This document shows, piece by piece, positions 38,331-51,569 of a DNA stretch of 64,000 nucleotides. Each line of letters opens with the position of its first letter. The stretch's first letter is position 1. The stretch comes from Prostheceraeus crozeri (taxonomy: Eukaryota > Platyhelminthes > Polycladida > Euryleptidae), in assembly GCA_907163375.1 (NCBI GenBank), contig CAJQUW010013657.1, positions 248,001 to 312,000 on the forward strand. Reading direction: 5' to 3'. The notes beneath the pieces are model-generated. The model saw only the letters and a program-made list of their open reading frames with translations. It was not told the DNA's origin and did no database searches. The position numbers were made by a program, and so were the translations under genes.

Positions 38331-38965
38331 CAGTCTATAGGAAGAAGCCCACTGACACTGGAAGGTATCTTAACCGCGAATCTGCACATCCTGCATCCGT
38401 TCTTTTGAGAACGATGCACGAACCGTCTCGACCAGAGCTACAAACATCTGCTCTCAACAAAGAGATCATGCGATCATTTAGAATGAACAGATTTTCGGAC
38501 TCGAGGTTTCAGAGCTCTCTCCCTTAGCTGCGAGGTGGTACGACGCATCCTTCGTGGTGTTGGTATTGACGTAGCCATGAAACCTCCAACCACACTACAC
38601 AACCTGTCCCAGCAACAACTTTAGGCGCAGTTTATCGCCTGCCGTGCGCGGAGTCTTCATGCAATTGGAGCAACGTGGGTGAGACATCAAGAACAATCGA
38701 AGAGAGAAATAATGAGCACAAAAAAGCAGTTGCGCAAGCAGACATTGAGTACTCCGAAGTGTCGAAACATGTTATTGAGAGCGACCACAACATCAACTTT
38801 AGTGGCATGAAGGTTCTGGAGATGGGGCAGTGTTGGAGGAAAAGAGTCGTGAAAGAATTATGGACACGGAAGCTGCAGTCCTCAAACCACACCAAGCACG
38901 CCCTCAGTAATGAATGGATTCTCCAACCTTTCGCTGAACTGTGTTTTCTTCAATCTTATTTTACG
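38331..38965 (+). pseudogene. Penelope-like element fragment with GIY-YIG domain
   Basis: Starts with SSVYRKKPTDTGRYLNRESA HPASV, the YRKPT...YL...S.HP block after the Penelope RT, then shifts frame near 38525 to VYRLPC...SNVGETSRTIEERNNEHKKA, the GIY-YIG endonuclease. A different family from the 23-kb and 63-kb copies. Confidence 0.8.
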
Positions 38966-40281
38966 TCACTTGATTTTTATACTACTTATCTAGTTATCTG
39001 ATTATATTGGGACCATGCTTCATCTGGGGTAGGAACTGCTTTACGTCCTTGTCGTCTACCCTGGGCGGACAACACCTGTTCGGCGAAATTTGCAGCAAAC
39101 CAATACAACAGATCTTTCTTCAACGTCATCTTCTTCTCCTGCACTACGACTATAATGCCCTCCATACCAGTGGTAAGCTGTAGAGCACCGCTCGATCCGT
39201 CCACCTCAGGTCATCAGGGTTTCCTCGCTAGATCAAAGCTCGTCTATAGTTTTCCTCCTAAAACCAGAGTCGCCTCATTAAATCCAAATGCAACCAGATC
39301 GGGTGCTTTTTGTCGACCTGGTGGGTACATGTTTTTCTCATGCATCATTTTTTTAATTTTTGCTCAACAACTCTTTTCTATTAATCAAGCAAGATATAAA
39401 AAGATTACGAGATTTACCAATAAAATGCAGATCGTGTTCATAAACATTCATGGGGTTGTCTTTCTCGGGTCGTTTCTCATCAGATATTTCTTCAAACTTT
39501 TCGATCATTCTATCATCTAGAAATTGCAAATTTGCATCAATTTTATTGTAGAACTAATTTGACTCTTGGCGGATTTCATTCATTCCTGTTATAATTCCGC
39601 AAGGAGACTAAGGTGACTTTGGACAGTTTTAAAGTTTAACTCAAATTTCTAATTACCGAAAAGTAGAAAAATTGCAAACAATAGATATCCAAAGCTGCAT
39701 ATACATTAGCACAGCATGCTTCCCAAAAGTCGCTACTATCAAACATTGTAGTGACTTTTGGATCACTGCAACGACCTTGGACACTCGATAAAATAGTACA
39801 GATTCTTATGCAAATGCCGACATGAAACACCGTTATTTTACTGGGTACTACAAAAGTGAGTTTGGAATGTTCAGTCACACATAGCATCATGCTTTCTTTT
39901 GATCTCGTCGTGCTCAACGACGACTCATTGAAAAAATAGACAGCATTGCTGAGCGAATTTCAATGACTTGGCTCAAAGAATTTCAACTATTCCAGGAGAT
40001 GAATTGTCGCACCCTGTGTACAGCCTTTTGGCCTTATGAAAATGTAAGCCTTAAGGATTATCTTGTATCTAGCCCGACTAATATTTTGATCTAAGAGAAT
40101 GCATGTCGATTTTAACAAAGCTTTCATAAATCAAATACAAATTATGAATTCATTGAACACTTTCACTCGGATGTATTGACAACATTAGTTGACAGTGATT
40201 GCTTTACTTTCTGAACATTAACACTGCTACCTTGGCTGATCTTTTTCAGTTCAATATCATTCAATTATGCATAGCTCTATA
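38966..40281. other. Spacer
   Basis: No recognised gene. Short ORFs only (for example 38986-39204, minus). Confidence 0.4.
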
Positions 40282-40548
40282 ATCTGTGTAATCTGTGTCT
40301 GTTGGAAAAATATCATACTCTAACACAAAAAACTAATAATTTGATCATCAAAAAGTGTGAAATTATATCTACATGCAGACATAGAAGAAAATATTTATTG
40401 TTAACTATTCGTTAATCAGTGAAATATCATTGCCACGATCTTCTTGTAATTTGAAAAAAACCTCCCTGCAACTTACTATGTTCATACTGCTTCTTTGTTC
40501 CATGTTTACTGCACTATGAAGATCGTGTTTAGCGTGAAGCTTTAAGCA
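40282..40548. repeat. 267-bp direct repeat, copy 1
   Basis: Matches 41059-41324 at roughly 95% or better, same orientation, 510 bp apart. Begins ATCTGTGTAATCTGTGTCTG. Non-coding. Confidence 0.9.
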
Positions 40549-41058
40549 TACTCGGAGGAGTGCAAAACATTCTCTTTTTGATTTCAGCGTGGCAAAGTAA
40601 AAGAAACAAACATTTGATAAGGTCCAAAAAGTAACAATGATGGAAATAACGAAGATAAATTCACGTATAAATTCACAGCTTTACGTGGGTGCAAAAAATT
40701 GCACGCGATGTGTTTTTCTTCTAACTGGTCAAGTTGTTGTGGGGATTACAATTCGAATCAACTAGTCGCCCATTCAGTCGCGTTTATTGTAGTTTATTTT
40801 TTTATATTTCAGTTTATTTTTTCAGTGTGTTTTACTACAGAATAAACAGATGGAGAATTCCGAAATCTTGACTTCTCAATGAATGTTTCAGTTGCTCTAT
40901 TAAAGGACTTCGAAACGCTGGGCACGGTGTTTTAATTCGTGGAAAGCCAGAGGCGCTTTCTCATTTATCATAGGCAGTGGCCATTGCTACCACTAAGTGG
41001 TAACCATGAGACTCACAGGCTATTGTTGCCATTTAAAAAATTTGAAAGTATATTTGCG

Positions 41059-41324
41059 ATCTGTGTAATCTGTGTCTGATGGAAAGATATCATATTCTAA
41101 CACAAAAAACTAATAATTTGATCATCAAAAAGTGTGAAATTATATCTACATGCAGACATAGAAGAAAATATTTATTGTCAACTATTCGTTAATCAGTGAA
41201 ATATCATTGCCACGATCTTCTTGTAATTTGAAAAAACCTCCCTGTCACTTACTATGTTCATACTGCTTCTTTGTTCCATGTTTACTGCACTATGAAGACC
41301 GTGTGTAGCGTGAAGCTCTAAGCA
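41059..41324. repeat. 267-bp direct repeat, copy 2
   Basis: Second copy of 40282-40548. The 510-bp interval between the copies shows no ORF. This could be a segmental duplication or the ends of an unrecognised element. Confidence 0.9.
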
Positions 41325-41905
41325 AATTTGTGGCCTATAATCGTTGAGGCTGTTTCAGTAACTGTCTCACTCAAACATGGGCCAAGAGTAAATGATTCTC
41401 AGTGAATCTTGGCATGGTTTATATAAATGTTGAGATTTACCAGACTGTGAGAAAGTTGTGGCTGTATGTTTGTGCAGTGCAACCCCGATGACAGGTGGAG
41501 GAGTAGCACCACCTGGAGTTAACCTAGGTCTGGGTCCTTGGCAACGGAACACATCCCGCTGGTAGTCCTGGTCTCCACTCCTGTCATTGTAGTGCTGGTG
41601 TCAGGCAAACCGGTGATGGCTGGCGTCGTTGAGAGGAGAAAGAGTTAGAAATCGGGTAGGCTGGGCTCGGTAGCCGTGAAGGCAGTCAGCCTAGGAGATG
41701 GACACTTCGACAACAAATGTTCCGCAGACAACTCATGTCTTAAAATCGAGGTTGAGGGTAAGCAAGGTCATTCTTCTCGTAGAAAACAAAGCACCAACAA
41801 AACCTCATGAATTGTACAGAAAAAAGGATGGCCCCCAGCTCCTGGCAACACTTCAATGGGCAGGGGGTGCGATGAATCTCGAGGTCGAAAGACAAAAGTT
41901 TAGGT

Positions 41906-44130
41906 GTGAGATTTGGAAGTTGGAATGTCGGTAGCTTCTGTGGAAGAGGAACTGAAGTCTGCCAAGAGCTAAGAAAACGGAGTGCAGACGTTTGCTGTCT
42001 ACAGGAAGTGCGGTGGAGAGGTCAGGGAGCTCGTTTTGTAGGCGCCAAAGGACAAAGATACAAGTTGTGGTGGTTCGGAAATGACGCTGGAAATTCAGGG
42101 GTTGGAGTGTCAGTAAAGGAGGAATTATGTGAGAAAGTGGTGGAAGTTCGAAGAAAGAGCAATAGGTTGATAGTGGTGGTGATGGCTTTCGAGGATGACG
42201 TGCTGTGTGTGATCTGTGGAAATGGATCGCAAAGCGGAAGGCCAGAAGCGGAAAAAGATCTTTTCTATGATGAAATGGCAAATGAGTGGGAATTACAGAC
42301 TAAAGAAGAGCTGGTGTTGGGTTTTGGCGATTTCAACGGCCATGTTGGAAAGCAAATCGATGGGATTGATGGTGTGCATGGAGGGAATGGCATCGGCGTG
42401 AGAAACTTAGAAGGGAAGCGATTACTAGGGTTTTGTGATGAAAAAGAGCTGTGTGTGGCGAACACATGGTTCCGGAAGAAAGATAAGAAAAAGGTGAATT
42501 ACTGGGGGGGGGGGGGACGGAATGAGACTGAGATTGACGTTGTGATAATTGGACAGGAAAATCGAAAGCACCTTAACACTAGAATGGTCAAGAAAAAATG
42601 CAACCGAGAATAGTCATAGTATCAATTTTGATACCATAGACATTTTCGAGATGACATGTTCTAGTTGGAAATCAAGAACTGCTACTTTTCCATCCGTATG
42701 CTTTAATTGACTATTTTACATTGCTTCAGTTGCCTATCATTGTATTTCCAAGATTGTACATGGATATGTCTGCCATCATTGTTGCAGCTATTGTAGTTTA
42801 TTTTACGTAGCTTATTTTGTTATACAGAGAAATTTGAATTGCAAAACCCGGCAGAATTTGTAACATTATTTTTCAACAGAATATATTTGGAATTGCACGG
42901 GTGGTCCGTTGTTGTTTTATTCGACAATATCGAAGAAGCGGCAGCCTGTAAGAGAATTTTTCTGTGCTTCCTCTTAGACGTGAAAAGTGATAAAAATACC
43001 CTCTCTGAAGACAAATTTGCTCATCTGTATCATGCTTTTGACTCATTCAGAAGTAACTGTGGTTTCTATGTTTCACTCCACCAGTGTCCTCCATCGTAAA
43101 TATATCAGTAAATCCTATTTCAGTGGCATGCACTATTGGAACACCGCAAGATAATATGATGTAGCATCATTTCATCTATAAGCAGTTTCCATGTGTGTGG
43201 CATGCAGATCTTACACTTTTTGACATTGGTCCAGGTTATAGTTTGAACACGAGCTATGTTTCACCGATCTCCCAACTTCGAATGGTGAGCTTCTGCTATC
43301 TTGTGCGGTCTCTTTCAAATAACTTGTCCTTTTAAGCATCTGAGACGTCTCCTCATAACATCACGGGATTAGATACACCATAATCTCTGTCCGAATACTG
43401 CGAGTAGTGTGACATCCATTCTTCTTATCGACAAGCGATTTCCTCTAGCGACAAGCTTTTTCTCATCATCTTGAAGACAACCGTCGTGTAATCACAATGA
43501 TGCTCTCATACATGTACACGCTCTACACCGAGAGTCGCGACATTGTATGAAGATGTTGGCCTATTGGTTTTCGTTTACATCTGATGCATCGAATATGGAA
43601 TGCAACAAGGTGTCAAGATTTATGCGAACTATTTCAAATTAATATCATCACCGAACTATCATAGACATTCAAATAGTTCATACATGCAGATTTTGAATAA
43701 GTAAATTCTTCAATAATTTGTTTTTGGATACGTTAAATGGTCACTAAGGTCTGGCCATAATTCACGTGTGCTAATAATTCCTATGGTATCAAATTTGATA
43801 CCACTGACCATTGTCGGTGTAGTGCTTATGTTTGAGCAGTATTCATATAAAGGAAATCTAGCCATATTGCATATATAGTAATACTCATCGAAATATTTAT
43901 TGTCATTCATATCTGTTCAGAATTATTAAGTAGATAAAAAATTGTGGTAAAGAAGATTTGTTATCAAAATTGACACCATGACCATTCTGGTGTTAAGGGC
44001 GTGAAGACAATCCCTGGTGAATTGCAGCACAGATTGTTGATTGCTGACTTAGACAAGACAAGAGTAAAGAAGTGTGAAAATGAAACGCTTTTCAAGAAGG
44101 AAAATCTGGAAACTGAATGATAGTGCAGAG
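41906..44130 (+). pseudogene. LINE ORF2 apurinic-type endonuclease domain, split by a MITE
   Basis: RFGSWNVGSFCGRGTEVCQE (the N of SWNV), CCLQEVRW (catalytic Glu), LGFGDFNGHVG (D-x-N), and NTWF...YWG...RNETEIDVVII (the terminal Asp region; the final H would follow after the insertion). The frame runs into the MITE at 42573 and resumes at 43997 with KTIPGELQHRLLIADL, including the expected H. A G-run at 42505 may hide a frame change. Confidence 0.85.
42577..43992. mobile_element. TTAA-flanked MITE (piggyBac-type target), 1.4 kb, inside the LINE
   Basis: TTAA at 42573-42576 and 43993-43996. Inverted ends CAC(T/C)AGAATGGTCA. Subterminal palindromes GTATCAATTTTGATAC (about 42620) and GGTATCAAATTTGATACC (about 43785) occur near both ends. 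No transposase. Removing it restores continuity of the LINE endonuclease. Confidence 0.92.
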
Positions 44131-44199
44131 GTTTCAATTCCAAGAAAGAGTACATGACTTCGTTGACGTTGCAGCACCAGATGTCTGGGGTTCATTCAG

Positions 44200-45530
44200 G
44201 AATGGTGTGCTACAGGCATGTGGCGAAATTTGTGGAAGAAAGGAAGAACTGATCGAGGGGACACATGGTGGTGGAACGATGAAGTAAAAGCTGCCATAAT
44301 CAAGAAAAAGGAAGCTTATAAAGCACTGTGCATGGATGGTACAGAGGAAAACAAGATCAACTACAGAAGCAAGAAAAAGCAAGCTAAGAAGACTGTTGCC
44401 AGAGCCATGAAACAAGAGGCCATGTAGGAGACGGAGAAATTGAGCGAAAATCCTGAAAACATCTTCAAACATGTGAAACTCATAAGCGGAAAGGAAGGTA
44501 CGTTGAAGGCGGCCGATGCATGAGAGGAAAAGATGGACGACTGGGTTTCACAGAAAATGACAGAGGACAAATATGGAAGGAACACATGAAAGTGATTATG
44601 AATGAAAAGAACGATTGGGATCAAATGATTAACGCTGATAAGATGGAAGGGCCAGAGCAAAACGTGTCCAGAGATGAAGTGTACACTGCAATGAAATATA
44701 TGAAGTCAGGGAAAGCTCCTGGGTTGTCAGAAATTTGTACTGAAATGATACATGCTAGTGGAGAAGTCGGAATAACTGTGATGACGGAGCTTTGTCAACG
44801 AGTCATAGGTGGGAAGGGAATGCCGGAGGAATGGAAAACGAGTGTAATGGTGCCACTGTACAAGGGAAATGGTGATGTTATGAACTGTGGATCATACAGA
44901 GGTGTTAAACTTTTGGAACGTGGCATGAAGATCATCGAGAGAGTTTTGGAAAAGAGAATTCGGAAAGTGGTTGCTTTTGACGAGTCGCAGTGTGGTTTCA
45001 TGCCTGGAAAGGGAACGAAGGATGCCATTTTCATTTTGAAAAGAATGCAAGAGTACCTTGACAAGGGAAGGAGGTTATTCATGTGTTTCGTGGATATGGA
45101 GAAGGCGTCTGACCGCATCCCCAGGAGTACTATGGAGTGGGCGATGAGGAAGAAAGGACTAGTAGAAGTAATGGTGATAGGGGTAATGAGTTTGTACGAT
45201 GAGGCGAATACACGAGTCAGAGATGGATCAGAATTGTCGAATGAATTTTGTGTGAAAGTTGGAGTTCATCAAGGATCCGTCTAATCACCTGTGCTGTTTG
45301 CAATGGTAGTATATGCATTAACCGAAAACGTGAGGGAAGGACGAGCGATAAAATGGAAGGTCTAAGAGACAAGTTCAAAAAATGGAGAGAAGCGCTGGAA
45401 GCAAAGGGAATGAAGGTGAACGTCAGTAAAACTAAGGTAATGGTGAGTGGTTCGGAAGGAGATAGACTGAAGTCCAAGAAAGATCCCTGTGGCTTATGTG
45501 GGGGTCAAATATGTGGGGGTCTTTTTTTAT
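44200..45530 (+). pseudogene. LINE reverse transcriptase, catalytic YADD region missing
   Basis: The main frame (to 45284) has MKSGKAPGLSEICTEMI, MPEEWKTSVMVPLYKGNGD, SYRGVKLLERGMKIIERVLE, DESQCGFMPGKGTKDAIFI, MCFVDMEKASDRIPR (first catalytic Asp) and VKVGVHQGSV followed by TAA. After ALTENVREG the sequence jumps to KMEGLRDKFKKWREALEAKG, so the usual YADD box between these blocks is absent. A CTKCGKLIHGRC zinc-knuckle-like motif follows (about 45560). Confidence 0.85.
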
Positions 45531-45729
45531 GAAAAGGGTCATGGCAAATTCGGTGTTGTGCACAAAGTGCGGAAAGTTGATTCACGGGCGATGCACGAAG
45601 GTAAAGAGAGTGACTCAAAACGGGGCGCGAAATTTCATTTCCCAGAGATGTGTTAAAGCGGTAAGATACGATGTGGTGAAAATTGAGGAGCTGTGCGAAG
45701 GTATCGAGACAGTGGACGGATTCTGATAC

Positions 45730-46280
45730 TTGGTGAGCAGAATGAATGCCAGGGGAGGATGCGAAGCGGCAGTAACAGCGAGAGCACGGCTTGGATGGAT
45801 GAAATTTCGAGAGATAGGTGAACTGTTACTTGGACGTAGATTCTCATTGAAAATTAAACGGATGGTAAATCGGAGTTGCGTAAGGCCAGTGATACTGCAT
45901 GGTAGCGAGACTTGGTGCATGCGAGAGGTTGAAATGAGTATTTTGAGGAGGACGGAGAGGAAGATGATCAGAGCAATGTGTGGGGCGAAGCTCATGGAGA
46001 GAAAGAATAGCAACATTTCGATGAGAATGCTTGGGTTGAATGAGGAAATCGGGCAGTTGGCGAAATCGAATGCAGTCCGCTGGCACGGTCATGCTTTGAG
46101 GAGGAAAGAGGGCGACACTCTTCAGAAGGCACAACTTTGAAGTTCAGGGACAGCGGAAGCGGGGCCGGCCAAGGCGTATGTGGCGAAAACAAGTTGAGGA
46201 AGAGGTGAAGAAGATCGGTTTTACAAAAAAAGATGCCCAGAACAGGACAAAATGGAGAGGTGTGAGAAGGGTTTCTGCGC
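45730..46280 (+). pseudogene. LINE ORF2 C-terminal region
   Basis: YLVSRMNARGGCEAAVTAR, SCVRPVILHGSETWCMR, RTERKMIRAMCG, AVRWHGHALRR, then after a shift near 46140 GRPRRMWRKQVEEEVKK. Same conserved tail as the fragment at 37950 but a distinct sequence. Ends in a short 3' UTR and the ATG-repeat tail. Confidence 0.8.
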
Positions 46281-46346
46281 AATGAGGCACATCCGGCTAC
46301 CCTCGCTCTTCGGAGACAAAAACGGTTAGATGATGATGATGATGAC

Positions 46347-47793
46347 GCTGTCACAACACTTGTTTCTGATTGTTGAGTTGTTGATTTTTTGCGCATAATT
46401 TCCTTAATGCAAATCCAAATTATCAACTACATGAAATTCACATTCTTCTCAGAAATAATTAGATTTCTGGATGATCTCACAAGCTCTGATGATGATATTT
46501 GAATGATCTCTCGCATTATAATCAATCAAATGAGAAATACATGATTTTCAGAAGTGAATATATTTTGATCGAAAGTGTATGATAATTAAAAAATCCAAGA
46601 ACGTATTTTATTCGGATGAAATTATTCAAAAATTTGATTATTTCTGCTTAAGAGGTGTACCTTATGTGGTCATTTATTTGCATATGTAGAGCACAGATCG
46701 TTAATTTGGAATCAACAGCTCGAATCTGAATCGTCGTGAGAGCATATATTTTGAAATTTTCTGAGTGGCCTGTGGTTGTCTTATTGCTACCCCTCAGTGG
46801 TAACAATAGCCACCACATTTATCATAATACTGTTTTCACATGTCCAAATTCTACAACATTCTCACTGATGTTCCTCTCCCTCATAGTCAATCAATCATAA
46901 TTACTCTACTTATTCTCAGCAAAAATTTCAGTCGTCACCACTAGCAACCAGTGGGGCAGATAAATAAGATTTTGCTATCAGGCAGAATTTCGATTTTATA
47001 TCATAGCGAAAATTCAAATAAATTTTAAAGTCCATTAGTGAAGTAAGGCCATGCTTAAAAAATGCATTCAGCATATTTCAGCAACCCACCGCTATGGGAG
47101 CAGTCACGAAAACACCACTTGCTGAATGGCCCATCCCTTTTCTCTATTAGGTGTGTTAGCAAAAGGTACAACGACTTTCAATCTGGGAATTAAACTTGCA
47201 CCTGCAGATCATATTTTCATTGGACTTGAACCAACAATCGTGAAGTTCTATTTGTTCTCACTGCTTCATCAGACACAATTAAAATGAATCGACTTAATTT
47301 CTGCAGTGGACTTCAACAATTTCACTGCGACCTTGAGTCAAGGGGTCATAGAAATTAGCACAAATTTAATGCTAAAAATCGCTATCTATTTTTCAGTATA
47401 CGCACAGAGAAAGGTCAATCAGGCACTAATAATCTGACAAAAATTGAAGATCCAATCAGTTGCATATATAGCTCTTATCCATCCGAAGATGATGCTAGAC
47501 TCATCCCACAGTTTTATTCCACAGTTAGCCAGACATACTCGATCCAGCATTCATGTCAGTGGGTGTTTCTAGTTATGTGGCAAATCTCTGGCCTTTCATT
47601 GATGTTTGTTTGACTGTATGAATAATAAAAGTAATATTTATTTGAAAATGAGTCCCTCGCGGTATTAGCTGTGTTGCATAAAGAACACTGGATTACTTAA
47701 TCTGCAATTGAAGTGCATCTCTGTAATTTCCGTGGAAATGTATTTCATGCTGTTTGTTCTCTTATGGCATTTGCTATTACACCGTCTGAGATG
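46347..47793. other. Spacer
   Basis: AT-rich, no gene recognised. Confidence 0.4.
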
Positions 47794-50145
47794 CAGGGCT
47801 GTGGAGCCGATGCGTTATCTCATCGGCTCCGGCTCCACGACACTGATGTGAAAGGCTCCGGCTCCGGCTCGGCTCCGGCTCCGACTTCAAATTCAGGTTC
47901 TATCTATGCTGGTTATCCTGGATCCGTTGAACGGGTTTTTTGGATAACGGTGTGGCCTTTAGAGGCTTGCTACAATCATCAAATTAGTTTTCATTAACAA
48001 GCAACGACTTAAGTTAATAATAAAGATGATAATAGCCTAATATAATGACAAATAACATACTTGTCATATATTTTTGCATGAATTGACTATCTCTGAAAGA
48101 TAAAATAAAGTTATAGCCAAGATTGGTTAAATTAGATAAAGATCTCCCGCACTGGCTAAAAATAAATTGGCCTAGCCTGCAACCAGTCTACTACGAGGCT
48201 ACATTAAATAAGACCACATGAGTGATGATGATATACCTAATTAGAGGTGACAGGGGCCGAATAGTAGTATAAGCTTTTTAACAAAGCTTGAATATGAAAC
48301 TGGATAGCGTATGACTCTAAATAGCTTATAGGGCCTGTATCTACTCGAACATGGAAAGGGTTTCGGCTATATAGCCAAATATACCGTATCAATAAAGATA
48401 TCAATTGCTTTATTGAATATTAAAGTGTATATAGGCTAGCTTAGGTTGTTATTGTTATTTACTATTGCCTTTATTCAATAGTCTGTTGGTCCATGAATAA
48501 TATGATCGGTGGGTAGCCCACTACTCATCATCTGTAGAAGTTGTAATTTAGATAGCCTCATTGCAGTGTAGGCTAGAAATGTACAATTGAAAATTATACT
48601 TAAAAAAATTCAAAATATCTAATTTAGGACAAGCTTTGTAATTCTATGCAGCATACTTAATAAGTTAAGGCCTAACTTACATTATATTAATTTCGTATTT
48701 TTCATTATGGCGTAAAGTTGCACTAAATAATTCATCAATGATTCATGTATATTATTATATTCAATTTATGTATAACACATTACCACTATTCCTCTGATGA
48801 TGGTTAGGCTGATGAAATTGAACTCGGAGTATCACATAGTATGTTGCAGGGTGCTATGCATAATAAAAATTTGACTGCGAGCACCGAGCAGAAATCCCAT
48901 CTACTTTGCTAGCTTTCGAATGCGCGTGCGGTTTAATGTCTCAGTCAGACAATAGAAAGGGGAGGTCAAAAGGCGCCTTTATTGAGAGCGTCTCAGTCTT
49001 TTTTTATTGTTTACATATAAGTCAGCATGATATCACCATAAAGTGTTGACAGACGGAAAAAATAATAATAAAAATTCTTGAAATCCACAGGTCTATGACA
49101 TTTGGGGAAATATTATTACACGATACGGCTCTTGTGCAGTCCTCCCCCCCCCATTTTTTCTCTGGTCAAAAGATGCAGCACCATTGGATGTCCGTTTCAG
49201 CATCTCCGGTTTGAGTGTATCAAACCATGAGCAGCATTCCATCACCATTGCGTGCTGTTGTAAACATCTACGTTGGTAATTGCGATGTCATGGTCGCAAA
49301 CTTCGTCAGCAAGTCAACATTGTAATTTGCCTTCGGGTTTTTCGCATTGAAATATACCCTTTGAATTTTGAAGTCAAAGGAAATTCATTGTGAATGAGAT
49401 ACCTTTAATTAAAATAATAGGGCGCTACTAGAAGTGGCTGGGGATCGCTTATTGCTATAGCCATGTGAGTACTTGTAGTCAGGTCATTCGTGTGAGTGTG
49501 AAGAGTTATCCCTCCAATCAAAATTGATCAAATTGAATAATCGATTGTTTTGAAAAATGTAGGTGGGGGACTGCACACGAGCCTACAATACAATCTAAGG
49601 AAATTGGCATTGTCACAGATGCCAGTAGCCATACCGATAGATGATAGCCTACATAGTAACCGTATTAGATTTAAGACATTGCGCAAGAAATGTAGCTATA
49701 TTATCTTTGCTGACTGAGCTGGAAATGTGTACATAAATGACTGGCGACTTGTCTCTAGCAATCTACAATCATCTAGTTAGCATTCATATAACAAGTCTTC
49801 AAATTAATGGATTTTGGAGAATACGTTGTCAATATGGAAATTAGTCTTGCGAAACATATGCAATAAAAAAATATTACACATGTGTGTAAATATATAATAA
49901 ATATAATACAAAAGAAGGCGGCAACTGCAAAGAAAGATATCGTGGAGGACAGATCATTGGTATACTTAAAAGACATATCTTTAGATTTCAAATGATTTAA
50001 TTTTTTTCTGATGCCAATTAATAACTTTCAAAATTCTAGATTTATATCAAAGCTCAAACTATCGGAGCCGGAGCCTTTGTGATAAATCGGCTCCGGCTCC
50101 GACCAAAACCATCGGCTCCGGCTCGGCTCCGGCTCCACAGCCCTG
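47794..50145. mobile_element. hAT-type element with exact 8-bp target duplication, 2.35 kb
   Basis: CAGGGCTGTGGAGCCG on the left and its complement on the right. Both ends carry GGCTCC-rich subterminal repeats. CTGAGATG at 47786-47793 is repeated exactly at 50146-50153. The interior is AT-rich with no hAT transposase frame seen, so non-autonomous or eroded. Confidence 0.95.
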
Positions 50146-50153
50146 CTGAGATG

Positions 50154-50549
50154 GTGCAGTATAGGTTGCACTGCCACTGTCTCAGCTGAGCCGACATTAC
50201 CGATTGCCTCGTCAGAATATATTGGATAGAAATTATCAACAAATGATACAACAACTTCACTGAATGTTTTTGAGTCAGTTTTTGTTGGCTAAGACCCAAG
50301 TTTTCTTCGATTAAGAAATCACTGTATAATAAATTCAAAAACAAACTTAGCAAGAGCAACCAGCCAAGACATTCTGAATGCTGATACACATTTCTTATTT
50401 TTCACACGTCTTCGGTGTTTTTCATTCGAGGGAGAATTCACTGCCTTTCGAAGGACAATTTCTTGTGTAAAATTTTGACAGGCCACTTAGATATTCTGCA
50501 ATATTTCAAAAAATACTCGTTCAATTTTTCCCCTTTCCCTCGAGAAGGT
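50154..50549. other. Spacer between the hAT element and the foldback MULE
   Basis: A minus-strand ORF at 50054-50389 overlaps the hAT end and is not convincing. Confidence 0.35.
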
Positions 50550-50586
50550 GCAAGGTTAGACTACGTGCTGAAAAATTGATAAAGTA

Positions 50587-51439
50587 CAAGCATAGCCATA
50601 GCGTCCAAGATATTTACTCAATCAACGCAACCAACACCACAAACTAATGTCAATGATCACAAGGGATGCGCAATTCAGTCCCCGTCCTCCTACATGCCCT
50701 GCAACGGACACAGCAGGCTCTCAAAGTTGACCTAATTTCACGGATTTTACGAAATTTCACCATCTCCTCTACTAATTTCAAGCATAGCCATAGCGTCCAA
50801 GATATTTACTCAATCAACGCAACAAACACCACAAACTAATGTCAATGATCACAAAGGATGCGCAATTCAGTCCCCATCCTCCTGCATGCCCTGCAACGGA
50901 CACAGCAGGCTCTCAAAGTTGACCTAATTTCACGGATTTTACGAAATTTCACCATCTCCTCTACTAATTTCAAGCATAGCCATAGCGTCCAAGATATTTA
51001 CTCAATCAACGCAACCAACACCACAAACTAATGTCAATGATCACAAAGGATGCGCAATTCAGTCCCCATCCTCCTGCATGCCCTGCAACGGACACAGCAG
51101 GCTCTCAAAGTTGACCTAATTTCACGGATTTTACGAAATTTCACCATCTCCTCTACTAATTTCAAGCATAGCCATAGCGTCCAAGATATTTACTCAATCA
51201 ACGCAACAAACACCACAAACTAATGTCAATGATCACAAAGGATGCGCAATTCAGTCCCCATCCTCCTACATGCCCTGCAACGGACACAGCAGGCTCTCAA
51301 AATTGACCTAATTTCACGGATTTTACGAAATTTCACCATCTCCTCTACTAATTTCAAGCATAGCCATAGCGTCCAAGATATTTACTCAATCAACGCAACC
51401 AACACCACAAACTAATGTCAATGATCACAAAGGATGCGC
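50587..51439 (+). repeat. 192-bp unit tandem array, left arm (4 units + 85 bp)
   Basis: Unit landmarks at 50591, 50783, 50975, 51167 and 51359 are exactly 192 bp apart. The array begins at CAAGCATAGCC and stops at GGATGCGC, the same phase as the inverted right array. Confidence 0.97.
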
Positions 51440-51569
51440 GAAAACCTGCGCTTGTAGGGATGTCATTATGAACTGTGTTCCACAAGGTAACCGATCGGAT
51501 AGTCATTTCCTAGTAAACTATTCTTTACGAAATGATTTCACAGTTGATGGATATGGTTGATGGATATCC

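Larger units (their letters stand above)
41560..46346 (+). mobile_element. RTE-like LINE, interrupted and dead
   Basis: 5' region from about 41560, an endonuclease frame (41906-42570 and 43997-44100), RT frames (44200-45530), a C-terminal region (45730-46280), and an ATG-repeat tail (46329-46346) as in RTE-type LINEs. It is interrupted by a TTAA-flanked MITE (42577-43992). Clade assignment is by motif impression only. Confidence 0.85.

Noticed and set aside
47794-50145. GGCTCC simple-repeat satellite
   Set aside because: The repeats are subterminal parts of an element defined by inverted ends and an exact 8-bp duplication.
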